Shown: positions 41,944 through 52,137, counted from the stretch's first letter. The stretch is 52,558 nt of DNA from a bacterium (GCA_017942035.1 JAGAVG010000055.1:1-52558); one strand, 5' to 3'. Notes: generated from the sequence alone by a model not told the origin. Program-made: numbers and translations.

Positions 41944-42915
41944 TTATTTTTTTATTGTAATTATAGCATTTCTGTCTTTTTCTTCTCCGGCATAAACAGA
42001 TGTTCCAAACGTCATTATTTTTGCCGCTTTTTGAAGGTTAACTTCATTAGTTTCTTTCATTTGAATATTAAAAGTCACGCTATTTCTATGATTTGAAACC
42101 GTTACAATTCTAAATGCGTTCGGGTAAGATACCAGAGCTGGTGCGCTTACGAAAAGAACGTTGTCCTCTTGAATGATTTTTGCGCCATGATAATGACCTT
42201 GAAATACTGCAATAGGGTTTTTATACTTTTCTATTACAGTCTTAACCTCTGAGGCATTTTTTAATCTATGTCCAGGACTGGAAAACGGTTCGACAATCGG
42301 AACATGTGTAAATATTAAAACGGTATCTTTTTGAGACTTTTTAAGTTCTTCATCAAGCCATTTTAACTGGGTTTCCGAAATTATGCCGTTTGAAGTTATT
42401 TTATCTCTTATAATTGAATCCAAAACTATAACTTTGTAACCTTTTTGAGGGATAAAGGAGTAATAATTTGTATCGAAATTAAAATTCGGATTATTTTCTT
42501 TAATAATGCCTCTATAAACCTCCGGAGTTAAGTATCCGCCGACGCATGTATCATGATTTCCGTATGCATAGTACCATTTATGTTTTAGGTTTGCCAAATG
42601 CGGCATTAAAGCTGTAAGCTGGTTTTCAAACGATTTGTCAATCAAATCACCTGTAAACATGACAAATTCAAGGTTCGGAATTTCATTCAGCTGATTGACG
42701 GCATCATCAATAAGAGCGGGAGAATCTCCTGTAAGTTTGAATGTTGTGTTTTTTCCGTATGTTGAAAAATGCACGTCTGATACTTGTGCAAACTTTAGCC
42801 CCTGCTGGGAATATGCATTCAATCCGCATAACATTAGTGCTGATAAAATCAGCGATATTGTCCAGTTTCTCATTTTTGTAAATATACTTTCCTTTTTTCT
42901 CTTTCTTCTCTTCAT
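41944..42915 (-). CDS. Exported calcineurin-like metallophosphoesterase
   Basis: 323 residues. After a basic N-terminus comes a signal peptide (WTISLILSALMLCGLNAYSQ), with an alternative ATG at 42873 giving a more usual length. Motifs: VSDVHF, FTGDLID, YGNHDT, FTHVPI and GHYHGA, all dimetal ligands. Probably periplasmic hydrolysis of phosphoesters. In an operon with an MBL-fold enzyme and two TPR proteins. Confidence 0.87.
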   Translation of the reverse strand: MKRRKRKKESIFTKMRNWTISLILSALMLCGLNAYSQQGLKFAQVSDVHFSTYGKNTTFKLTGDSPALIDDAVNQLNEIPNLEFVMFTGDLIDKSFENQLTALMPHLANLKHKWYYAYGNHDTCVGGYLTPEVYRGIIKENNPNFNFDTNYYSFIPQKGYKVIVLDSIIRDKITSNGIISETQLKWLDEELKKSQKDTVLIFTHVPIVEPFSSPGHRLKNASEVKTVIEKYKNPIAVFQGHYHGAKIIQEDNVLFVSAPALVSYPNAFRIVTVSNHRNSVTFNIQMKETNEVNLQKAAKIMTFGTSVYAGEEKDRNAIITIKK

Positions 42916-42946
42916 TTGAATTTACTTTTCTAAATTCATTACTCTT

Positions 42947-43846
42947 CTAGCTTTTCTCTAAAAGCATTCTGACCTCATTATATTTCATTCTTAAATTTTT
43001 GTCGTCATCAGAGAGGATGATTGCTTTATCTAAATTCAATAGGGCGTTTGCATAATTTTTCAATTTATACTGGCAAAGCCCTAAATCGGCGTAAGTTTCC
43101 GCCGTCGGGAATGTATTAACAAGTTTTTCAAAAATATCACGGGCTTCAAGATAATATCCGATAGAATATAAAATTTTGCCTTTAATTAACCTATATTCTG
43201 CATTATCCGATATTGAAAGTGCTTTATTTATATTATCCAAAGCTTCAGGGTATCTTTTTAGGTTTAAAAGACATTCCGCCTTCAAGGCAGATGCAGTATC
43301 CGAATTTGGCCGGTAAGTTAAATAAGTATTGAGATTTTTCAATGCAGCATCATATTGAGTGCTATATACTTGTGCAGAGGCCATTGACAGATAAACCGGC
43401 TGAAAATCCGGCTTTAAATAAAGAGCTTTTTGATAATAAGCTATTGCATTGAGATAATCATTCATATTGCTGTATGTATTTCCCAGAATATAAGCCGCCC
43501 AATGGTTTCCTTTATTAACATTTTCTTTAAGTATTTCAATCACCTGAGTTTTATTACCCTGTTTATAAGCATTTCTAACAGTATGCAAATATGGATTTGC
43601 AGAGGTTAAAATAGACTGAAATCCCGGGTTTAAAATTCCAACTAGAGTATTTTTGAGCTGTAGAATTTCGGCATCATTTCCTGATACGGCAAGTGCTTTA
43701 TTTACAAAATCAAGCGCATCTTTATACTGGCCGGAGGCGGCATAACTTGTTGCCATATCAACATAATCCTCAGCCATTTCATTTGCGAAATTAACTCTGC
43801 AGGTGCAAAAAAACAATATTAAAACTAGGATTAATATTTTTCTCAT
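42947..43846 (-). CDS. Exported TPR-repeat protein
   Basis: 299 residues. Signal peptide MRKILILVLILFFCTCRVNFA, then about seven TPR units (for example AAYILGNTYSNMNDYLNAIAYYQKALYLKP; AETYADLGLCQYKLKNYANALLNLDKAI). Cys residues near the cleavage site lack a clear lipobox. Periplasmic or membrane-attached scaffold. First gene of the four-gene operon. Confidence 0.88.
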   Translation of the reverse strand: MRKILILVLILFFCTCRVNFANEMAEDYVDMATSYAASGQYKDALDFVNKALAVSGNDAEILQLKNTLVGILNPGFQSILTSANPYLHTVRNAYKQGNKTQVIEILKENVNKGNHWAAYILGNTYSNMNDYLNAIAYYQKALYLKPDFQPVYLSMASAQVYSTQYDAALKNLNTYLTYRPNSDTASALKAECLLNLKRYPEALDNINKALSISDNAEYRLIKGKILYSIGYYLEARDIFEKLVNTFPTAETYADLGLCQYKLKNYANALLNLDKAIILSDDDKNLRMKYNEVRMLLEKS

Positions 43847-44020
43847 AGTGAAATTATATCATAAAAGATTAAAAGAATTCAGTCTACATAAATTACAAGC
43901 CAAGCAGCCTTAAAAGTATTGTTACATTTTCTTAATAATTTTAGTAAAAACCTCAAAGTTTTAGAGAAAAATGCCGATAAGCGTAATATAAGTTACGAAC
44001 TATGAAAGGAATAAGCCTTT

Positions 44021-45292
44021 ATGGGAATGTCAGCGTCACAGGCAAGACTATTAAGCATAACCGCAAGAATGAGCGACAATGAAAACAGTGCTCAAGGGCT
44101 TTCTTATGCAAAACAAAGGCTTTCTGATGAAACTCAGCAGTTGAATAATGAATACAATGAATCGTTAAATGCTACAAAACTTACTGTTATAACAGGTTAT
44201 AACAACGGTGAAGCGGTTTACACAGATATTTCATACAATCTATTAACAGATACGCAAATGTTGAGTGGAAAACAGTATGTAGTTACCGATAACAAAGGAA
44301 AACTTATCGTTGACAGCAAGATTGCAAAAGCTTATGAATTAGGCAATGGTGATTTTAACGTATTTCTTGCAGAAATGGGTTATTCACAAGCAAATCTTTT
44401 ATACGATATTAAATATGATTCAAAAACTTTTGAAAAAGACACAAAGCAGCAAGAAGTTGCCCAACAGGTTCATGAAGCCTGGGATAAATACTTTGCATCA
44501 GTCGGAATTAATGTGGGTGATGAAGAACATGATAACGGCGCAAGTGTATGTTTCGGATTTACAACCTTGACTGATGGCAACTATCCGGCAGGTTTTCCGG
44601 CATACGCAAAACATGACGGAAAGGGTAATTACTTAGATGCAGATGGACAGGTAACAACAGACCCGTCAAAATTTGTATATGAACCTATAAATTATGAGGG
44701 TACAACAAAAGAACAAAGAGAATACTACGACTACGCAACATCTCTGACCGCATCATTTATAAGCGGCGGAACTTACAAAAATTCCAAAGGTAAAACTCTC
44801 AATCTGAAAGATGCTTCAGATGCCAATAATAAATCAATGATTGCATATTATCAAAACCTTTTTAACAGAATGCAGCAAGGTGATTATATGGCATACACAA
44901 CAACTCTTGAAGACACAAAAGGCGAAAACGGCCGTCATTATGAATATGTGGAAGATTTGAGCAAATCCATAATGAAAGATAATTCTCTTTTTGAAGGAAA
45001 ACTTAAAAAAGGTGAAATCCTTCTCGAAAGTTTTTCAACAACTGCAAATCAATTTGTATCAGCTTCTTTAGGTTCTGATCAAACAATTGTGGAAGTTGAG
45101 GACGAAAGAGCAATTGCACGTGCCGAAAGAGAATACGAGCAGAATTTGACCGCATTAGAAAATAAAGATAAAAAATTCGACCTTGAATTAAACAAACTCG
45201 ATACCGAACATAATGCACTACAGACTGAATATGATGCAGTTAAAAACGTTATAGATAAAAACGTTGAAAAAACTTTCAATATATTTTCATAA
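44021..45292 (+). CDS. 423-residue protein with helical ends, long paralogue of the protein at 26149
   Basis: I do not recognise the family. N-terminal helix (MGMSASQARLLSITARMSDN ... QRLSDETQQLNNEYNESLNATKL), a middle of about 250 residues that looks globular, with Tyr/Asp/Gly-rich stretches (YAKHDGKGNYLDADGQ), and a C-terminal coiled coil ending TEYDAVKNVIDKNVEKTF. The helical ends resemble the whole 107-residue protein at 26149, as if a domain were inserted between them, the layout seen in flagellin-like filament proteins. No signal peptide. AAAGGAATAAG ribosome site; a strong terminator follows. Confidence 0.72.
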   Translation: MGMSASQARLLSITARMSDNENSAQGLSYAKQRLSDETQQLNNEYNESLNATKLTVITGYNNGEAVYTDISYNLLTDTQMLSGKQYVVTDNKGKLIVDSKIAKAYELGNGDFNVFLAEMGYSQANLLYDIKYDSKTFEKDTKQQEVAQQVHEAWDKYFASVGINVGDEEHDNGASVCFGFTTLTDGNYPAGFPAYAKHDGKGNYLDADGQVTTDPSKFVYEPINYEGTTKEQREYYDYATSLTASFISGGTYKNSKGKTLNLKDASDANNKSMIAYYQNLFNRMQQGDYMAYTTTLEDTKGENGRHYEYVEDLSKSIMKDNSLFEGKLKKGEILLESFSTTANQFVSASLGSDQTIVEVEDERAIARAEREYEQNLTALENKDKKFDLELNKLDTEHNALQTEYDAVKNVIDKNVEKTFNIFS

Positions 45293-45350
45293 AAAACTAA
45301 TAACTACTTTATATTATTTATTTTCCCCTACACAAAATCGTAACTTTTCC

Positions 45351-45378
45351 TGCCGCTTTTCCCGAGCGGCATTTTTTT
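45351..45378 (+). terminator. Terminator of the 423-residue protein gene
   Basis: TGCCGCT / AGCGGCA stem with a seven-base loop and T7. The T-run touches the end of the convergent gene at 45377. Confidence 0.92.
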
Positions 45379-45703
45379 ATTCAAGCCCCAATTCTTTTAA
45401 AAATCTTTTGTTATCTGCAAGTTTTGAAAGTTTTTCATCCTCATACGGATCAATTATTCCGCGATTGAACAAATCCTGCATAATGTCATCTTCAGAAGTG
45501 TTATCCATGTCAGAAAGGGCAAGTTTTGTGAATTTTTTTATGTCGCATTGTTTTTGATATAAATTAAGGGCAGAATTCGTAAGAGATTTAAAAAATTCTT
45601 TTTTCTTATTGTCAAAGTCTACATCCAGAGGGTTAATCGCCGCTCCGTTTGTCGCTGCGTGTTTCTTAACTTCATTTAACCGTTTTGATAGCTTTTTAAA
45701 CAT
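45377..45703 (-). CDS. Small charged helical protein, unknown
   Basis: 108 residues from ATG 45703 (AAGGGGTG upstream; a GTG at 45712 is too close to it). Rich in Lys, Asp and Leu: MFKKLSKRLNEVKKHAATNG..., DIMQDLFNRGIIDPYEDEKLSKLADNKRFLKELGLE. No signal, membrane segment or known motif. Convergent with the gene at 44021. Confidence 0.6.
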   Translation of the reverse strand: MFKKLSKRLNEVKKHAATNGAAINPLDVDFDNKKKEFFKSLTNSALNLYQKQCDIKKFTKLALSDMDNTSEDDIMQDLFNRGIIDPYEDEKLSKLADNKRFLKELGLE

Positions 45704-45798
45704 TAAATACACACCCCTTATTTACATTATACACGATATTTATTTTTTTTGCATAATATTAATTTTTGTAATGGGACTAATATACTCTTGATTATAAC

Positions 45799-45827
45799 TT
45801 GTATTTGCACTATCATTTATTTATAAA
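45799..45827 (+). promoter_or_regulatory. Promoter of serS
   Basis: TTGTAT (45799-45804), 17-nt spacer, TATAAA (45822-45827), 23 nt before the ATG, with AAGAGG as ribosome site. Confidence 0.55.
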
Positions 45828-45849
45828 GAATTAAGAAAAGAGGTTAAAG

Positions 45850-47115
45850 ATGCTTGATATTAAACTAATTCGTGAAAATCCGGAAAAAATTAATGAACTT
45901 TTAAAACGTAGAAATCCTGAACTATCCATAGATGAAGTTATTAAGATAGATGAAGAAAGACGAAAAATTCAAGCATTAGCTGACGAATTGAGAGCAAAAC
46001 GAAAAAAAGAATCTCAAATAATCGGTGAATTAAAGAAAAAAGGTGAAAATACCGATGCAGTTCAAGCCGAAGTTAAAAAAATAGGCGATGAGATTAAAGC
46101 TCTTGAAGACAAACAGGCCGTTTTGGATGAAAAACAGCGCAGCATACTTCTTCATACCCCGAATATTCCTGATGAAACAACCCCTATCGGCTCATCTGAT
46201 GCTGATAATGTGGAAGTTTATAAATGGGGCGAACCGAGAAAATTCGATTTTGAATTCAAAGCTCACTGGGATTTGTGTGAAGAAAAAAATCTTGTCGATT
46301 TTGAACGCGGCGTTAAGCTTTCACAATCAAGATTTACTCTATATAGAGGCAAAGGCGCAAGATTAGAGCGTGCAGTTATAAATTTCTTCCTTGATTTCCA
46401 TACCGAAAAACAAGGTTATGAAGAAATTCTTCCGCCGTTTATGGCAAACTCTGCAACTATGACCGGCACAGGACAACTTCCTAAATTCAAAGAAGATATG
46501 TATAAATGCGAAAATGAAGATTTGTTCCTTATTCCAACCGCGGAAGTCCCGGTTACAAATATTTATTCCGGAGAAATTCTATCAGAGGATGATTTGCCGA
46601 AATACATGACGGCCTATACTCCATGCTTCAGACGAGAAGCCGGTTCCGCCGGAAAAGATACAAGAGGTTTGATTAGAGTTCACCAGTTTAACAAAGTTGA
46701 GCTTGTTAAACTTACTACTCCGCAATCAAGCAAAGATGAACATGAAAAATTAACTCAAGATGCAGAAGAAATGCTTAAGGCTTTAAATCTTCCATATCGC
46801 CGCGTTGCACTTTCAACAGGAGATATAGGATTTTCAGCAAATAAATGCTGGGATTTAGAAGTTTGGATGCCGTCTTACGGAACTTATAAAGAAATTTCAA
46901 GCTGTTCGAATTTCGGTGATTATCAGGCAAGACGTGCAAATATAAGATACCGTGATAAAGAAACCGGTAAAGTTCAGTTTGTCCACACAATTAATGGTTC
47001 CGGACTTGCTGTAGGGCGTACTGTTGCCGCTATAATCGAGAATTTCCAGCAGGCTGACGGAACAATTATCGTTCCTGAAGTCTTGAGAAAATACACAGGA
47101 TTTGATAAAATATAA
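45850..47115 (+). CDS. serS: Seryl-tRNA synthetase
   Basis: 421 residues, full length. N-terminal tRNA-binding coiled coil (about 30-105), then the class II core: [29 protein letters not shown], motif 2 [41 protein letters not shown], and motif 3 [23 protein letters not shown]. Charges tRNA-Ser. Followed after 26 nt by a small membrane protein gene. Confidence 0.97.
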   Translation: MLDIKLIRENPEKINELLKRRNPELSIDEVIKIDEERRKIQALADELRAKRKKESQIIGELKKKGENTDAVQAEVKKIGDEIKALEDKQAVLDEKQRSILLHTPNIPDETTPIGSSDADNVEVYKWGEPRKFDFEFKAHWDLCEEKNLVDFERGVKLSQSRFTLYRGKGARLERAVINFFLDFHTEKQGYEEILPPFMANSATMTGTGQLPKFKEDMYKCENEDLFLIPTAEVPVTNIYSGEILSEDDLPKYMTAYTPCFRREAGSAGKDTRGLIRVHQFNKVELVKLTTPQSSKDEHEKLTQDAEEMLKALNLPYRRVALSTGDIGFSANKCWDLEVWMPSYGTYKEISSCSNFGDYQARRANIRYRDKETGKVQFVHTINGSGLAVGRTVAAIIENFQQADGTIIVPEVLRKYTGFDKI

Positions 47116-47141
47116 TTGTACAACCATTTAAGGATATAATT

Positions 47142-47735
47142 TTGCCGTACGATTTTGAGGCCAGTAAAAATAAGCTAAAAAAAGAAACAGAAATCGCCGC
47201 TGAGCAAAAAGCTTTTGAGGATGAAAAAATTCAAACTGAAAAGTTTGTTACTTTAAATTTTTGGCGTCCTCTTTGCTCCAGTATCCTGATAATGTTTTTA
47301 TTTTATCTGATTGTTTTTGACGTGTTGACTCTTCCAAATATATACGCAAACCTTGGCTTGTGGCTTTATTTGTCATATCCGTCTGTATCGATAATTGCAG
47401 AAATTCTTTTTACAAAAAAAGTTAAATATCGTTATTATGAAGGCACTTTGTACGTAGGAGATACAAAATATGAACGCGGCGACATAAAAAAAGCGGCGAT
47501 TACAGAGTATTCTCCATACTATTGTAAGAATTCTTTATTCCGAATTCCCGCAGTGAATTTTGCCGGCTACCGCGAATATTATGTAAACCTCACTCCGGTA
47601 AAAGGTAAACCCGAAGCCTTTTTCTTTTTATGCAATAAAGATAGCGCGGAAAAATTTATGACCTTTTTGTATAAACACAACATTCCTTATGGCATCGTTG
47701 AAAAAGAATTCCGAAAATTTTTTTTCTATTATTAA
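47142..47735 (+). CDS. Membrane protein with two helices, unknown
   Basis: 197 residues from TTG 47142, which has AAGGATAT upstream and no better start nearby. A charged N-terminal helix, then two membrane helices (LCSSILIMFLFYLIVFDVLTL and an adjacent aromatic one), followed by a C-terminal soluble part (YYEGTLYVGDTKYERGDIKKA...) resembling a PH-like beta domain. Probably co-transcribed with serS. Not recognised. Confidence 0.65.
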   Translation: MPYDFEASKNKLKKETEIAAEQKAFEDEKIQTEKFVTLNFWRPLCSSILIMFLFYLIVFDVLTLPNIYANLGLWLYLSYPSVSIIAEILFTKKVKYRYYEGTLYVGDTKYERGDIKKAAITEYSPYYCKNSLFRIPAVNFAGYREYYVNLTPVKGKPEAFFFLCNKDSAEKFMTFLYKHNIPYGIVEKEFRKFFFYY

Positions 47736-47753
47736 ACTTTAATTTTTTTTAAT

Positions 47754-47793
47754 AAAAAACGCACCAAATTTTATATTTTGGTGCGAGTTTTTT
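47754..47793. terminator. Bidirectional terminator hairpin, element copy 4
   Basis: CGCACCAAA / TTTGGTGCG stem, A6 before and T6 after. Serves the gene at 47142 on the plus strand and the element's own promoter on the minus strand. Confidence 0.65.
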
Positions 47794-47927
47794 ATAGCCT
47801 TATTATACAATATTTTGGGACACTTTTCAAGTGCTCATTTTGATTTTTTAGGTGATTTTTTGAATTTTGAAATGGTATGTTTTAGTGAGTTTCAGGCTTA
47901 CATGCATCAAAATATAAAAAATGGTGC
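47761..47927 (+). repeat. 167-bp inverted-repeat element, copy 4
   Basis: Left terminal repeat 47761-47787 is identical to copies 2 and 3; the right one (47901-47927) has diverged (CATGCATCAAAATATAAAAA...). Same length. The inner hairpin differs in sequence (CACTT / AAGTG), yet the -35 and -10 boxes are unchanged. Confidence 0.88.
47802..47830 (-). promoter_or_regulatory. Promoter inside element copy 4, pointing away from the prepilin gene
   Basis: Minus strand: TTGAAA (47830-47825), 17-nt spacer whose sequence differs from the other copies, TATAAT (47807-47802), then the hairpin and T6. Confidence 0.6.
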
Positions 47928-47970
47928 ATGAATTTAAAGGATAATTTAAGAAAATACGGAGGATAAAAGT

Positions 47971-48813
47971 ATGAATATAGAAGAACAGAAGGCAAGAGGT
48001 CAGGAGGGCAAGCCGATATCGTCATTAAATACCCTCGCCCCTTGTGGGAGAGGGCAGGGTGAGGGGTCAAAGTCATTACATAAAACCCTCTCCCGAATTT
48101 GTATGTTCGCATACTGCTCACTAACAAATTCAACCCTCTCACAAAGAGAGAGGGTAAATAGCAAGGCCGCATTCACTTTGGCCGAAGTTTTAATCACCCT
48201 AGGGATAATCGGGGTTGTTGCGGCGATGACGTTACCTTCTTTAATTCAAAAGCATCAAGAGCGGGTTACGGTTAACAAGGTTAAGAAATTTTATTCTGTC
48301 ATGTCTCAGGCACAATTATTAGCAATCAAAGACCATGGTTATTTAGATGAATGGGATGTGCCTGACGGAACAACAAAAGAAAGTGCAGAAAAATTCATGA
48401 GTTATCTCAAGCCGTATTTAAAAATAGCAAGAGATTGCGGTACTTCTGCAGGATGTCTTGAGTATTCTCAAACTACTGTTAAATATCTTAATGGTACTCC
48501 AAGAAATTTAAATTATGATACAAATAATAAGTACTATAAATTAATTTTAAACGATGGAACTTATATGTGGTTAAGAACTGTAACAGGTGCGTATTGTGCA
48601 AATCCAGAGAGTAAAGAATCTTGTGCGACTGTATGGATCGATGTTAATGGAAAAAATCCGCCTAATACAATAGGACGTGATATTTTTAATTTTGGGATTA
48701 ATAAAAATAATGTGAGACCTACGGGTAATAATGGTGATTGCAGGCTTAATGGCGCCGGTTGGAGCTGTGCTGAATATGTTTTACAAGGCAATATGGATTA
48801 TTTGAAAAAATAG
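47971..48813 (+). CDS. Type IV prepilin-like protein with repeat-derived leader, paralogue of 20441
   Basis: 280 residues from ATG 47971, eight bases after GGAGG. The signal AAFTLAEVLITLGIIG has Phe at residue 68, giving a 67-residue leader. An internal ATG at 48103 would give a 23-residue leader but lacks a ribosome site and is a Lys codon in the paralogue. The mature part is very similar to the protein at 20441 (QKHQERVTVNKVKKFYSVMS, YLKPYLKIA, DCGTSAGCLEY), but diverges in the C-terminal third (NNVRPTGNNGDCRLNGAGWS). Four cysteines may form disulphides after export. Confidence 0.82.
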   Translation: MNIEEQKARGQEGKPISSLNTLAPCGRGQGEGSKSLHKTLSRICMFAYCSLTNSTLSQRERVNSKAAFTLAEVLITLGIIGVVAAMTLPSLIQKHQERVTVNKVKKFYSVMSQAQLLAIKDHGYLDEWDVPDGTTKESAEKFMSYLKPYLKIARDCGTSAGCLEYSQTTVKYLNGTPRNLNYDTNNKYYKLILNDGTYMWLRTVTGAYCANPESKESCATVWIDVNGKNPPNTIGRDIFNFGINKNNVRPTGNNGDCRLNGAGWSCAEYVLQGNMDYLKK

Positions 48814-48825
48814 CAATAAATAGGA

Positions 48826-48854
48826 AATGACCGGACATTTGCCGGTCATTTTTT
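48826..48854 (+). terminator. Terminator after the third prepilin-like gene
   Basis: AATGACCGG / CCGGTCATT stem with a 7-nt loop and T6; 12 bases after the stop codon. Confidence 0.92.
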
Positions 48855-48883
48855 AGGTGAAAGTGATGACATTATAGATTATT

Positions 48884-49606
48884 TTAGACCATGCCTTCTT
48901 TTACGGCTTTTACCGCTGCTTGAACCCGATCGTTTACGCACATTTTCTGTAGAATTGAACATACGTGAGCTTTTGCGGTATGAACACTTACGATTAATTC
49001 TTTTGCAATTTCAGTGTTGCTTTTTCCGGCAACGAGATGCTTTAAGACTTCAAATTCTCTTTCTGTTAAAGGAATTCTGTTTTCATTATTGATAGAACAA
49101 GGCATAAATGAGAGATTTTCAGATTTTGGAAGTGAATTCAAAACTAATTGTGCAACAACCGGATCTATCCAGCAGACACCGTCTGCGGCATCTCTTACAA
49201 CATCTGCAAGTTTATTAGGGTCGATATCTTTGAGACAATAAGCGTTAGCACCGGAGCTTAGTGCCGCGATAACTTCTTCCGCTCTGTCATGGGAAGTTAG
49301 GGCAATGACCTTTACCTCAGGCATTTTTTCCTTAACTTTAGCCATGGCTTCAATACCGTTCATTCCCGGAAGTCCTAAATCCATAAGGACAATATCCGGT
49401 TTTGTTCTTTCTATAATTTTTAAACCTGTAACGGCGTCTTCTGCTTCTCCTATTACTGTCATATCAGGATTGCTGTTAAGTGCGCATCTGAGGCCTACTC
49501 TTGTTAATTTGAAATCTTCAACGATAACAAGCTTTATTTCTTTTGTTGTGCTTGCCGGTAAATTTTGACTTTCCATTACTGCTGATGTTGAACTTTTGTC
49601 TTTCAT
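48884..49606 (-). CDS. NarL/FixJ-family response regulator
   Basis: 240 residues. After a 23-residue polar N-terminus comes the receiver (VIVEDFKLTRVGL, phospho-Asp in DIVLMDLGLPGMNG, Lys in YCLKDIDP) and a LuxR-type helix-turn-helix (LTEREFEVLKHLVAGKSNTEIAKELIVSVHTAKAHV). No kinase gene is next to it. GAAGGA ribosome site. Related to, but distinct from, the regulator at 31240. Confidence 0.95.
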   Translation of the reverse strand: MKDKSSTSAVMESQNLPASTTKEIKLVIVEDFKLTRVGLRCALNSNPDMTVIGEAEDAVTGLKIIERTKPDIVLMDLGLPGMNGIEAMAKVKEKMPEVKVIALTSHDRAEEVIAALSSGANAYCLKDIDPNKLADVVRDAADGVCWIDPVVAQLVLNSLPKSENLSFMPCSINNENRIPLTEREFEVLKHLVAGKSNTEIAKELIVSVHTAKAHVCSILQKMCVNDRVQAAVKAVKEGMV

Positions 49607-49802
49607 TTTTGTCCTTCTTTCTTTTCAAATATGACTCTATGTTTTATATGCTTTATTTAATATTAGCCAAATTAATTAATCTATTACCCGCTTGTCTAAT
49701 CTTGATAAAAAAATATTTTAACAATTGTTCTGGATTTATACTTTTTAATTCTTGTTATGATATAATTTAAATACGTCAGATTAGAGGAGAGGACAAATAT
49801 TT

Positions 49803-52088
49803 ATGTTTGAATTTTTGTTTGCGAGAAAACAGCCTAAAATTGATAAAGTTGATTATATAAACGAAATTTATTCCAAATTAAAAGAAAATATTTCATTTGA
49901 TAGTATTTCTCAAGAGCGCAAAAAAGAGTTGAGCCGAATGATGAAAGAATACGGCTACTTGAATATTTCGTATCAGAGAGCATTGGAAGAACTTAGCGAT
50001 GCCGAGATTTTGTACGCTCTGGAGTTCAAATGGACTAAAAACGGAGTGTTTAAAGATAATAAATTTATTTTTGACGATAAGAATATAAGCGTTTTAGCAA
50101 GAAACAATGCAAAAACTTCCGATTGGATAAAAAAAGAAGGTCATGACATAAAGCTCATAAACCTTGCGGCGCTAAAAGACGGGAATGTTACGGAAGAAAC
50201 CGGCAAGTTTATAGATTGGCTCCGTCAGCTTGTGATACTTCCGAGCGGAAATCTTGCAAATGATATTTATTCAACGACAATATATCTTATTCCTTTTCAT
50301 CCGCGTGAATTTGGATGTGCTTATCTTCCGAAAAGTTCGGATATCAGTGAAAAACTGTATGATGAAAATATTTTCAATCTTACCGGTATGGATTCTAAAG
50401 CTCAGGTGAAAACTTTTATTACTCTTGCTCAGCTTGCGGGACATCCGGTGATTTATGATATTCTGCCTCAAACCGGAAGGTTTTCAAAAGCCGTTCTTGC
50501 TAATCCTTCAATTGCAAGATGGTTTGATATAAGTAAATTGCAGGAAGAAATTAACGCTAAAATAGACGAAATTGTCCTGAAACTTTCTAAAAAATATGAA
50601 AAAGAGGATGTTGAATTAGTTAAGGATATTTATAAACAGAATAACGGTTCAGGCGAATTGAGTCCGCGCTATAAAGAAATCTATGATGATTTTGAACTTG
50701 AACTTGACGAAATCAAGATTAAACTCTCAAATCGCATGATGCTTAGAGCAAATCAGATAAAAATTCAAAATCAGGCAAGAGAGGTTATTACTCAGAAACT
50801 TGGGGTAAAATTAAATGCGAAGTTGACTGAGGATGACATAAAAGATCAGATAGATATTATATCATCTCTTATTCAAAAAGATTTATGGCCGGCACCGGGC
50901 GGAGCATGGTGCTCATCAGGGGTTCCGGTGTATGATAAGATGAGTGATTGCGGAGGATATCCGACATTCAAGCATTACGATTATAAGGGCTGCGACGTTA
51001 CGAATTTTGCAAATCTTGATTGTCAAACACCTTACTATTTTGCGTTTTTAGAAAATGGAATGTTAAATGAACCGGTCATAAAAGAGTTTATAAATTATAT
51101 GAAAAAACTTCAAAAAGAATATAACTTTGATGGGTTCAGAGTTGACCATATTGACCATATAGTGGATAGAGTTTCTGAAAATTGTAACAGACCTATAAGT
51201 TATAGGGCTCCGCGTGTGGTTTTAGGACGTTTGAATTCTGAATTAAAAAAGCAGACTCCTTATTTTGCAACGCTTGCTGAGTACATGCTCTGGGATGATT
51301 TTTTGAAGGAATACCATCAGGATATGCATTTTGACCTTCTTTGGGGAAATGATATTGTGTCTCAAAATGAGAAAAATCCGGAAAAAATTGTTGAGGATAA
51401 CCAGCATCTTGCAAATTATAATGTTAATTATAAAAAAGGTGAAAAATTGTCTATTTTGAAAACTTACAACAATCAAGATGGAGAATTCCGCTGTATTGAT
51501 CAATATCCGGGACAATTAGGCGAAAATGGTGCCCTTTTCAAATGGTTTAAATACAAGTTCCTTCCCGGGGGTAAGTTTGCTCAGCGGCCGGTTTTGTATG
51601 TAGATGGTGATGAAAGTTATACTGCCCGCGGTATAGAAAAGGTTATCGGGGAAGAAATCTCTATGAAAAGAGATAACAACATAATTTTCTATAACAAATT
51701 TGATGCAATTGATCGTTTTGTTAAGAATAATGAAATAATTTCCGGCGGCGAAGCTCAAATAATTGATCAGGAACAAGAAGGATTTGCTGCATGGCTTATT
51801 TCTAAAGAACCATTAAAAAAGGCATTTTTGGTTGTTACAAATTATAAATACCCGACAGAAAAAGGGCTTATGACTGATGAAAATGGTGAACAATACACAA
51901 TAACAACAAACGGTAAGCCTGTATATGACAAGACTTTAAAATTGCCGGGCGACTTCTTTGTCAAAGGTGAATATGTTTTAAAAGATAAAGATTTTGAATA
52001 TGAAAAATTTTCTGAAGAAACATCTGAATTACACTTTGATGTGCTTGAACCATCAAAGTTTAAGGTGTTTTTGTTAAATAAATTTTAA
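49803..52088 (+). CDS. GH13-like (alpha-amylase superfamily) glycosidase
   Basis: 761 residues, no signal peptide, so cytoplasmic. The TIM-barrel motifs can be followed: GHPVIYDILPQTG (region I), DGFRVDHIDHIVD (region II, nucleophile Asp), FATLAEYMLWDD (region III, acid Glu), and VDGDESYTARG (possible region IV). About 200 N-terminal residues precede the barrel and a helical insert (about 240-350, charged) separates regions I and II, which is unusual. C-terminal beta domain. May act on intracellular glucan or a disaccharide; the substrate cannot be read from sequence. Confidence 0.75.
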   Translation: MFEFLFARKQPKIDKVDYINEIYSKLKENISFDSISQERKKELSRMMKEYGYLNISYQRALEELSDAEILYALEFKWTKNGVFKDNKFIFDDKNISVLARNNAKTSDWIKKEGHDIKLINLAALKDGNVTEETGKFIDWLRQLVILPSGNLANDIYSTTIYLIPFHPREFGCAYLPKSSDISEKLYDENIFNLTGMDSKAQVKTFITLAQLAGHPVIYDILPQTGRFSKAVLANPSIARWFDISKLQEEINAKIDEIVLKLSKKYEKEDVELVKDIYKQNNGSGELSPRYKEIYDDFELELDEIKIKLSNRMMLRANQIKIQNQAREVITQKLGVKLNAKLTEDDIKDQIDIISSLIQKDLWPAPGGAWCSSGVPVYDKMSDCGGYPTFKHYDYKGCDVTNFANLDCQTPYYFAFLENGMLNEPVIKEFINYMKKLQKEYNFDGFRVDHIDHIVDRVSENCNRPISYRAPRVVLGRLNSELKKQTPYFATLAEYMLWDDFLKEYHQDMHFDLLWGNDIVSQNEKNPEKIVEDNQHLANYNVNYKKGEKLSILKTYNNQDGEFRCIDQYPGQLGENGALFKWFKYKFLPGGKFAQRPVLYVDGDESYTARGIEKVIGEEISMKRDNNIIFYNKFDAIDRFVKNNEIISGGEAQIIDQEQEGFAAWLISKEPLKKAFLVVTNYKYPTEKGLMTDENGEQYTITTNGKPVYDKTLKLPGDFFVKGEYVLKDKDFEYEKFSEETSELHFDVLEPSKFKVFLLNKF

Positions 52089-52108
52089 ATAAAAAATCAT
52101 GCAAATGC

Positions 52109-52137
52109 TTGACACATTTTGAAAATATTGATATTAT
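52109..52137 (+). promoter_or_regulatory. Strong promoter of the terminal pilin gene
   Basis: TTGACA (52109-52114), 17-nt spacer, TATTAT (52132-52137); an overlapping TATAAT lies at 52135-52140. Leader of about 58 nt with GAAAGGTG before the ATG. Confidence 0.75.

Noticed and set aside
47882-48172. Minus-strand ORF with PHPALSHKGRG-like translation
   Set aside because: This is the reverse reading of the CCCTCTCCC-type dispersed repeat; the real gene is the prepilin on the plus strand.
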